The notes beneath the pieces are model-generated. The model was not told the DNA's origin and made no database searches. It was given only the letters and a program-made list of their open reading frames with translations. From Apis mellifera (lineage: Eukaryota; Arthropoda; Insecta; Hymenoptera; Apidae): a stretch of 64,000 nucleotides of DNA. Position numbers and translations under genes: made by a program. The first letter of the stretch is position 1; each line of letters begins with the position of its first letter. The DNA is taken from NCBI RefSeq assembly GCF_003254395.2, contig NC_037642.1, positions 8,817,736-8,881,735 on the forward strand, in the 5' to 3' direction. Shown here piece after piece: positions 24,029 through 31,700 of the stretch.

Positions 24029-25165
24029 ATGGTGAGTATTTGCGAAAGAAATATTTTAATTACGTTTTAATAGTATTTATCTTATAAGTTTCGTAATAAA
24101 AAATTACTTTGTTATATAGTGCAGTGATATTATTTCAAGAATTAATTTACAAGTTTTGTATGAATTTTATATATGCCTCTAAGTAGATAACCTTTCTCGA
24201 TGATTTCATCCACATGGTGTATACGTGTAATGCAAAAAAGATATCTTATTTGAATATCATTACATTCAATTAAAGTATGCTTTCGTTAACTTTATAGAAT
24301 TATATTAATTTTTATGCATTATATATAATAAAAAATATTGTTTCCATTAAGAAATCATAACTTCTCTTGTCGTCTCAAATGTTTTGTTGACATTGTGAAG
24401 AATTATTGACAAAATAATTATGTACGAATTAATATTTTCTTTGATCAATTATTATGATGATTAAAACTCATTCTTGATTAAATTCATGATAGTATAATAT
24501 TGATTTAATGAGCCTGATCAATATATATTATTTAATTATAGTATTTATTTTTTTTGTGAATATTTGTTGTAATTTCATTTAATATTTCAGCCGCCTAAAA
24601 AGGATACAAAAGGATCTTCAAAACAACCACAAAAAACACAAAAGAAAAAAGAGGGAGGATCTGGTGGCAAAGCTAAGAAAAAGGTTAGTATCATAGATAT
24701 TTATTTAGAATAATAATTTATAAATATAACTTTATAAAATAAAATATTATATGATGAATACTTATAAGCTTGATAAATCGTGGAAGTAAAAAGCTGATTT
24801 AATGAGCCTGATATACATATATATATGTATTATAATAAATAAATTTAAGTAGATGAACATGAATATACTTAAAATTTTTTATTTATTTTTTTTTATCGTA
24901 GAAGTGGTCCAAAGGAAAAGTACGTGACAAGTTAAACAATCAAGTATTGTTTGATAAAAGCACATATGAAAAATTGCTGAAGGAAGTACCACAATATAAA
25001 TTGATCACACCATCCATTGTTAGTGAAAGGTTAAAAATTCGTGGATCACTTGCAAGGAGAGCATTGATTGAATTGCAACAAAAGGGACTTATTAAACAAG
25101 TTGTACAGCATCATGCACAGTTAATTTACACACGTACTACTAAGGGTGACGATCCAGCTGCGTAA
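24029..25165 (+). CDS. RpS25: 40S ribosomal protein S25 (eS25)
   Basis: Three exons: 24029-24031 (the ATG alone, donor GTGAGT), 24591-24683 and 24902-25165, giving 119 residues, close to the 117-125 usual for animal eS25. The N-terminus is the expected Lys-rich tail (PPKKDTKGSSKQ, GGKAKKKKWSKGKVRDK), then the winged-helix domain with LFDKSTYEKLLKEVPQYKLI, SVVSERLKIRGSLARRAL-like core (here TPSIVSERLKIRGSLARRAL) and QHHAQLIYTR. Family knowledge: eS25 sits on the head of the 40S subunit near the E site and is needed for some IRES-driven initiation. Each intron carries a snoRNA candidate, the usual arrangement for ribosomal protein hosts. A short 5' pyrimidine tract and an AATAAA at 25196 frame the transcript. 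The identification is secure. Confidence 0.97.
24449..24522 (+). ncRNA. Box C/D snoRNA candidate, SNORD57-like, in RpS25 intron 1
   Basis: Seen: C box ATGATGA at 24454-24460; D box CTGA at 24514-24517; directly before D the guide TTGATTTAATGAGC, with a possible C' box (CATGATA) near 24485. Known: TGATTTAATGAGCCTGA is the D-box guide of vertebrate SNORD57 (U57), complementary to GCTCATTAAATCA near the 5' end of 18S rRNA. By the D+5 rule the target is the A in GGCTCA, human 18S A99. The D box lies about 73 nt before exon 2, the spacing usual for intronic C/D snoRNAs. The ends given are approximate, and the terminal stem is short and AT-rich. Confidence 0.82.
24743..24818 (+). ncRNA. Box C/D snoRNA candidate, second SNORD57-like copy, in RpS25 intron 2
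   Basis: C box ATGATGA at 24751-24757, D box CTGA at 24808-24811, and guide GCTGATTTAATGAGC directly before D, one base longer in its match to 18S rRNA than the intron 1 copy. A CTTGATAAAT stretch in the middle also resembles copy 1 (CTTGATTAAAT), which points to duplication. The D box lies about 90 nt before exon 3. The host intron is otherwise AT-rich with no coding potential. Confidence 0.83.
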
Positions 25166-25195
25166 TTTGTTTTTACGCAATGTATAATACCATTT

Positions 25196-25201
25196 AATAA
25201 A
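25196..25201 (+). terminator. RpS25: RpS25 polyadenylation signal AATAAA
   Basis: Canonical hexamer 31 nt after the stop codon, as expected for a short ribosomal protein 3' UTR. Confidence 0.8.
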
Positions 25202-25244
25202 AAACATCATATAAATATAAATATTGATTTATTTCAAATCAAAA

Positions 25245-25282
25245 ATATGAAAGACACATCGCAAAAATGAAAGGTATCTTAA
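25245..25282. repeat. Short dispersed repeat, copy 2 (pairs with 23529-23563)
   Basis: It matches copy 1 over the core TGAAAGGTATCTTAA and the preceding CAC-TCGCAA block, in the same orientation. The two copies flank the RpS25 gene. Confidence 0.5.
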
Positions 25283-25450
25283 TTTTTAATCATGTCTTAA
25301 CCTATTAATCGAATTAGAAAAAAAAAAAATATAATATATTTAGTAAAATATACCGTGTGTTTTTAAATGTATTACGTACGACGTGAATATGCTTTAAAAT
25401 CGAATCTAAGTATGGCGAAATCGCACTCGCGAATCGATCGTTCGTTGTTT

Positions 25451-25649
25451 TTAAATATAATGGCTGTGTTCGAATGAGACACGGATCTTTTCCTCTGCCC
25501 CGTTCCGTACCAGGTACAAGCTGGTGTCGCTCAAAATTCTAGTGCACGCAGCCATTTGAAATGACAGAACGGTTCCCCGACTCGGGTTCATCGACGTGAT
25601 ATTCAGCGAGGCGTCCTTCGGCTCCTTGCGGAGCGCGAATTGCAGATCT
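25451..25649 (-). CDS. Orphan terminal-exon-like coding segment, unknown protein
   Basis: Seen: on the minus strand a possible acceptor (TTTTGTTGTTAG, preceded by pyrimidine runs) at 25650 is followed by 65 codons and TAA at 25453-25451. The encoded stretch has LRKEPKDASLNITSMNPSRG and ends EEKIRVSFEHSHYI; composition is like a folded protein, and GC is clearly above the flanks. The frame stays open upstream to 25789 but has no ATG except internally. No matching upstream exon was found on the minus strand before the kinase gene. It may be the last exon of a gene whose earlier exons lie beyond the kinase, a pseudogene fragment, or chance. I do not recognise it. Confidence 0.35.
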
Positions 25650-25857
25650 CTAACAACAAAATTGATCAAATCACGTTCAAGGAAGGTGCGGGTAGACGTT
25701 TCAAAGGGGGAAAACTTGTCAGCGATATAGAATAAAAAAGAAGTAAGTTTTAGGTGTAAAGGAACGGAAGAAGAAGAAAGGGTGTGCAAAGAAGAAGAAA
25801 GAAAAAAGAATCAGTTATCTGTTATCAGGATCCGAAGTCCAATGAAGATCCACTGGC

Positions 25858-27385
25858 ATGGCCACGCAACTCAGCCCCCGAAATTCGGAGGTGAACGCTC
25901 TTGAGCAGCGGGGCTATCTTATTGGCAAAAAAATCGGACAGGTTATTTACCTCCAACCCTGTATTCCCTACCTGTTCGTTAACCTCTTTCATTTCCCCTC
26001 TACCTGCTTCTTACATTCCTTCTACAATATTGCGTCGTTTGTTTCTTTTTAAACTGTAGATTCTCTCTCAATTACTCGTGTTCTCATTTCTTTCGTTGAA
26101 CGTTTAACTCTTTTTTCTTTTTTTTTTTTTTTTTATTTTTACTTTATATTTTTTTTTACATTTTATAAGTTGAATTGTTTTTATTTTACCGAATAATTAC
26201 TCTTAAAGGCAAACTGGAATTTTTAGGGCTCGTATGCGACCGTACACCTGGCCGAATATGTGGACGGGACGAGCTCAAAGAAATTGCGATTAGCCTGTAA
26301 GATATTCGACAAAGAGAAAGCACCGCTTGATTTCCTCAACAAGTTCTTTCCTCGTGAACTCGAAATCCTTACAAAGATCGAAAATCCCCATATCATTCAA
26401 GTAAGATGTCCATACAAAGAGAACAATACGTTACTTAACATTGGATAAAAAAAAAATTACAGGTGCACAGTATATTACAGCGTGGTCCAAGAGTGTTCAT
26501 ATTTATGCGTTATGCGGACAATGGTGATCTCCTGGACTTTGTAAAACGGAATGGTGTTGTACCGGAACAACAATCAAAGCTCTGGTTCAGACAGATGGCT
26601 TCCGGTCTGCACTATCTTCATGGAAAAAATATCGCCCATCGTGATCTTAAATGCGAGAACATTTTGTTATCCAGGAAGTTCAATGTGAAGCTTGCAGACT
26701 TTGGTTTCGCGAGATTCTGCGTTGACCATGAGGGAAGGCGCGTTCTTAGCGAGACCTATTGTGGCTCCGCGGCATATGCAGCACCGGAAGTTGTTTCCGG
26801 TACCCCCTATAACCCGAAACTGGCCGACGTCTGGTCGCTTGGGATAATCCTATTTATCATGCTAAATGCCTCCATGCCTTTTGACGATTCGAATTTGAAG
26901 AAGCTGTTGAAAGACCAAATGTCGAGGAACTGGATGTTTCGATCGCGAGTGCGGGAAACAGTTTCTGCGCTTGCAAAGAGCATTGTCAAACATATCCTAG
27001 AACCAGATATTACTTTAAGGTTAACGTTGGAAAGGGTTCTAGGCCACGAGTGGGTACGCACTAAAAAGGAGAAGCCTGGATCTCTTACCGGTCGATTAGT
27101 ACATTCAGCACCGCCTATTCACGCACAGGTGGTTGATCATTTACATTTACAATAAGAAAAAAAAATTTTAATATATTTTGCGTTCCCATGTTTTTCGATT
27201 CTTTTAATTTATATTAGACTTGTGGAGGTGGAGGAAATTTAGTCGGGGCAGGAGCTGCAGGTAACGTACCCGTGGTATTAAGAGGTCTACCTTCGTTCAA
27301 GAATGCTGACAATCAAAATCATGGTAATGCCGTAAAGTCTACGGACAATCCGGGTAAAGATACACAATTGTCCGCCATTGAGTGA
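25858..27385 (+). CDS. Testis-specific serine/threonine kinase-like (TSSK family)
   Basis: Exons 25858-25941, 26227-26400, 26463-27128 and 27218-27385 give 363 residues; if the last intron is retained the frame stops at 27155 (316 residues). Seen: Gly-rich loop IGKKIGQGSYATV (about 22-34) split by intron 1; ATP lysine K53 in LACKIF; catalytic HRDLKCEN with D147; DFG with D165; activation loop with T184 in ETYCGSAAYAAPEV; DVWSLGIILF of the C-lobe. The ETYCGSAAYAAPE block is typical of TSSK kinases, within the CAMK group. Family knowledge: TSSKs act in late spermatids and are activated by T-loop phosphorylation; a male-germline role here is inference. The Gly-rich tail from the last exon (CGGGGNLVGAGAAG) is outside the kinase fold. 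Donor 1 (GTTATT) is weak. All catalytic residues are present. An upstream out-of-frame ATG lies at 25842. Confidence 0.9.
27218..27385 (+). CDS. Alternative last exon of the TSSK-like kinase
   Basis: An acceptor-like ATATTAG precedes 27218. The donor at 27129 (CAG|GTGGTT) joins in phase 0, giving 55 further codons and TGA 27383-27385. It encodes a Gly/Ala/Asn-rich, probably disordered tail. If the 89-nt intron is retained the protein instead ends VVDHLHLQ. The length of the open frame after the acceptor supports real use, but the donor is not ideal. Confidence 0.6.
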   Translation, partial: TCGGGGNLVGAGAAGNVPVVLRGLPSFKNADNQNHGNAVKSTDNPGKDTQLSAIE

Positions 27386-27524
27386 AGAAACATGGGACCG
27401 ACAAGGATGAACCAGCGTCGTTCGTACGTCGAACGTCGACGAACACACGAATGTTTATAATATATTTTTTTACTTTCCTGATTATTGTTGATCTATACAT
27501 GGTTTTTAATAACGCATTTCTTTT

Positions 27525-27530
27525 AATAAA
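27525..27530 (+). terminator. Polyadenylation signal of the TSSK-like kinase
   Basis: Canonical AATAAA about 140 nt after the TGA of the last exon. Confidence 0.55.
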
Positions 27531-27625
27531 AAAATATCACTATCAATTTTAATCGTGGCTAAAATTATGTGAACAGCAATTTACTATAAATCGGAAATAA
27601 ATCTAAAAAAATGATAATAATTAAA

Positions 27626-27631
27626 TTTATT
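27626..27631 (-). terminator. Possible kindlin polyadenylation signal
   Basis: TTTATT on the plus strand reads AATAAA on the minus strand, giving a 3' UTR of about 0.9 kb. An ATTAAA-type signal near 27760 is an alternative nearer the stop. Confidence 0.35.
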
Positions 27632-27683
27632 GTACAACTAGCATCTATCAATATACAAAACTATAATTTTTACACGTTCGAAA

Positions 27684-27688
<5 letters not shown>

Positions 27689-27727
<39 letters not shown>
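27689..27727. repeat. (TA)n microsatellite
   Basis: About nineteen perfect TA units in the convergent 3' region, probably inside the kindlin 3' UTR. Confidence 0.95.
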
Positions 27728-27729
<2 letters not shown>

Positions 27730-28519
27730 AAGATAATATGTAACGGTACAAGTAAATATTTTTAATATATATAGTTTACATTAAAACAACAAATAATTTA
27801 CACAATTTATATTAAAGATTATATTAATCTTCGCGTCTAAGTCAATCTCGGTCAGCATAGCACCCCTGATGTTAAAAACTACACGTATATTTTGCCTGAA
27901 AGAGGTTGACTTGGCGAGAAAAAAAAAAAAATTATAAAGAATATTATCTAATGAGGTTGAGTCTAGAGGGCAGCTCGAATATAACATGCTTATCTGTAAA
28001 AATATTAATTAGTTCGTGATCTTTAACAACATTGCGTGTAGAAAAGGGCGCGGTTTAGTCTGATCGAATCTTGTGCGTGTTTTACATTTATGTTCTACGT
28101 AACAAGACATCGGTAAATATTATTTTGCGATCATATACAAAATTCGCTATTAACCCGCTATTAAATTGCTTTACAAACTTTTTTTTATCTTCAGGTTACA
28201 ATGGTTCGACCTTCTCGTACTTCAGGTGAACGATTAATTCGCTAAAAACGATTAATTTCCTATGTGAAATAAAACTTACACTCTTAACGAGCGCGGCAAT
28301 TGTATACAAACGATACAATTTCTCTATTTACAAATACTTTAACAAAACGTCTAAAGTTATATTTAAGTATTTTTTACAAATGTCAACCAACGTGTCTCGT
28401 TGTTTCTCAGATCAGAGCTTTCCGTTTCCACGTATGACAACAAAATTATGCTTCGATAAATGTAAGTTTTTTTTTTTTTTTTAAAGAAATATCATCTCAC
28501 GTCAATTTCTCACGACTCG

Positions 28520-28720
28520 TTAAACCCATCCACCGGTTAGTTTATGAAACATCTCTTCGTTCAACGTTTGATTCGCCTCCTTCGATCGCATCGACAAAAA
28601 TATATATCCTCCGATGAACTCGTGAACAACTTTACAGTCTGCGGACTGACACTCAAAGATAATGTTCTCTTCTTCGAATTGGACCATCATATGTTTCACT
28701 TCCCAGTTTACGTTCCATGC
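28520..28720 (-). CDS. Kindlin exon 8: end of F3 subdomain and stop
   Basis: The acceptor TTTGTACAG is followed by GCATGGAAC and the TAA stop is at 28522-28520. It encodes AWNVNWEVKH, IIFECQSADCKVVHEFIGGY and the C-terminal KLTGGWV. This is the part of F3 that binds the membrane-distal NPxY motif of integrin beta tails. The first two residues (A648, W649) sit where vertebrate kindlins have Gln-Trp. Confidence 0.95.
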   Translation of the reverse strand, partial: AWNVNWEVKHMMVQFEEENIIFECQSADCKVVHEFIGGYIFLSMRSKEANQTLNEEMFHKLTGGWV

Positions 28721-31700
28721 CTGTACAAATAAGATATCGATAACAGAAAATCTTTATCCAGATCTAAAACTTCTTCTAAACTGTTTGTAGAGAGATCCAC
28801 TTACCTTCATCGTGTTGTATCTCCAAGTTTTCAAGTGATCACCACTGTGCAGCTCCATCCGCATCAGCCTATTATTAGCGATACCCAACAGTTCGTCCTT
28901 GCTCTTCGCGGTGAATCTGACTACGAAGAGAGAGATCCCATACTCGGGAAGAGATTGCCAGGCTTTGATGTAATTCAATTTGGCCTCGATCAAAGGTAGA
29001 TCCTTAACGTTGGCGTGCGCTTCTAAAATCCTCTGGACCAACTACGGGAAACGATCAAAGTGAATAAAGGATCGTTCGATATAAACATACCTACGAAACA
29101 TACCTTTCCTTTGAACTTTTTCACGAATCTGGGAGCAACGTAATCCTCGGGCACGATGTCAAGAGCGTTTGGATTGATCGCAGGTGCAGGGGCGGGCCTC
29201 TGCAGTTGCAAGAAGGCAGTGATACTGTTTACCTCGCTTTCGTAAGAAGCGTCTGCGAGGGAGCGACCCTTGGCTGCCAATCTACACGCTGCCATCCATT
29301 TAGCGTATTGCTGTTCCTATAATAGTTACCAGAGAATTTAATAATTTTCATCATCCAGTGACGGTAATCGATAATTAATTTCTCCACCAGAGAAGAATTT
29401 AATTAAATGTTGGCGTAGACGAAGGCGGGGCTAGACTCACGTTGTCGCATCTGATCCACATCTCGGTCATGCCCTCGGCACTAGGCACCTCCAACCTGAT
29501 TCCATAGCGACCTTGCGAGAGATGGACATCGGGCGTGACCTCGCATCCACGCAAATTGATCACGTGGGCAGGCGACTCGGCACTGTTGGTCTCCTCCCGG
29601 CTCTTGTACAGTCTCAACTGAAGGTCCCTGCACGTGACCCAATAGCGTTTGAACGCCTTCAAGGTGAAACGTTTGGGCTTCAAGAAACGCAGGTAGTCGC
29701 ACAACTCGGGCACTTGAGTGATGTCGCTGGGCCCGTTACTGATGTTACTGCCCTCGAGGGTCACTTGGAGATCCGTCAAGGCTGCGTCAATGTCGTCCTC
29801 GATCGGGGAGGCGGCGCCATTGCTGTCGTAACTCGGCTGCGGTACACTCGCCTGAAGATTCACTTGCACCTGCGGACACGGAATACAAATGCGTGACCGA
29901 CGCCCGTCTTTCGCTTCTACCTTGGCATACGAGCTCCTCTCCTCTCTTCTCTTCTCTTCGTTTCTCTCTTTTTTTCATCCGATAACCGTGACGCGATTAA
30001 TCGGTAGAAACCGGTAGGCGGTGTAATCGGAAAAACGACGCGAACGTTTTCTCGATTCGATTTAAGGAAACGAGATTTGCATACGAGAAATAAACTGTGC
30101 GCGCGGAGGCGATTTATCGTAGGGGCGTAGAATGCCTTTAATTGGCCAACTTCCATGCGATCGAGCTTGTCGCAACTTTACTTTCTATCGTTTCTTTTTT
30201 TTTTCTTTTATTTTTATTCTCTTTATCCCGATAACCCGATTCTTTCCTCCTTCGATCCTTCGAAAGGAACGAGCTCCTAAAGCTGCGAGCTCTCGTGTCA
30301 TCTCGTGCCAACTATTTCCGTTCCATCGTTCGCCGAGACCAATTCTGTACGTATATATAGATCGATCCGGTCGACGAGGGCCGGATGTTTGGATCGTGAA
30401 AACTTTAGCCGCGTAAACAATCGCGCAGCTGGCCCATCCTAGCGTGGTATACCCGCGCGAATCCCGGCGACCGGAAAGGGTTAATGGAACTGTTACATCC
30501 GAGAGCTGTGCAAAGGGGAAGGGATAACGCGGGGGATTATACCTGCAACGCAGCGAACATGAGCATCTCCTCCTCGGTGCAGTCGATCTCCTCGGCGAGC
30601 AGCTGCCATTTGGCCTGCTCGTAAATCATGTTGATCCTGACGGCGTCGGTTTTCGGGTTGAGGTCGTAGAACGAATAGAACTTGAACTTCAACCTGAGGG
30701 TGTCGAATTCGCGTATACCCTGCTCCATGATCGACAAGGATGAATCGAGCCATGCGACGTTCATTCTTGCTCGCTCCACGAGATTCTTCGGCCTGATCAA
30801 CTTTGCCCTCACCTCGGGCGAGATGGTGGCAGGGCTCTGGGCCAACGACTCGGACAATCCGCCGTTCAACACCTCTAAACTCATGGTACTGTTGTTAGCA
30901 TTGAACGAGCCGGTGCTACCGAAACCTGACGAGTTGTTGTTCCTCTTCCAGGTGCCGGTTTGCTGGAAGAAACCCAATCAAACGGGGGAAACGTGAGTCC
31001 GCGTGGTTTGGGTGCAACGAGATTGCGCTCGTAACCGAGCAATAAATACACCATAATGACCACCGCCGGCTGGAAAAACGACCCTCTCGCGAGACGCAAA
31101 TTAGTTTTCTGAACGATTCCGTAAGCCCCGTAATGATAGGCCAATATCGATAAATCATAGCCACGGCAATCGGGTCGGTCGGTCGGTCGGGGGGATTATT
31201 TATTACCATAACAGGTCCGGCTCTCTCTCTCTCAACAGATACTACTTTCGATCTATCTATCTTCTCCCCTATCTTTGGATTTAGATTATCCACCACCGAC
31301 GGTGCGTTTCAAAATCCAGAGATTCGTACTCACAGAGACGGGCGAGCTGATCGGCGTGCTGTGGTTTCTGTTGTTGGGTGTGACCGGCGCGCACATGAAA
31401 GGGCTGCTCTGATCCAGGCTGCCCGTCGATCCCCTGGGACTTTGGCTCACCGGGATGAACGTGTTCGTATCCGCTGGAACGTTCCAATGCCCGTTCTTCT
31501 GGTTCTCGATCTTCTTCTTAGCCGGCAGATCTTTCAAATTGTATTTCAGATGATTCGGCTCGAGCGGTTTGCAGAACGACAACTCCTCCGGGTGTCTGAT
31601 ACCTAAATCATTTTCATCATCGATAAACAATTTATATTGTCAATTTATATTGTTTCAATCTACCCAAGTTATTTCGATTTAATTCGAATATATAATGCGA

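Larger units (their letters stand above)
25202..25857. other. RpS25 to kinase intergenic stretch with an orphan exon-like segment
   Basis: It holds the second short-repeat copy (25245-25282), an A-rich tract near 25318-25330, the minus-strand coding-like segment 25451-25649, then a purine-rich (plus strand) run, 25735-25810, leading to the kinase start. Confidence 0.6.
27386..28519. other. Convergent 3' region of the kinase (plus) and kindlin (minus)
   Basis: It contains the kinase polyadenylation signal at 27525-27530, a long (TA)n tract and the kindlin 3' UTR on the other strand. A minus-strand AATAAA (plus 27626-27631) is the likely kindlin 3' end, so the two transcripts end within about 100 nt of each other and may overlap. 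The small open frames here look like UTR. Confidence 0.5.

Noticed and set aside
24195..24300. GATGATTTC in RpS25 intron 1 as a second snoRNA C box
   Set aside because: No D box (CTGA) at a suitable distance and no rRNA match recognised.
27781..27987. Minus-strand frame with acceptor-like CCTCTTTCAG upstream (GAMLTEIDLD stretch)
   Set aside because: No donor or matching partner exon; lies in the kindlin 3' UTR; the rest of the frame is Asn/Ile-rich as expected from AT-rich DNA. Considered as an upstream exon of the orphan segment at 25451-25649 but no junction could be made.
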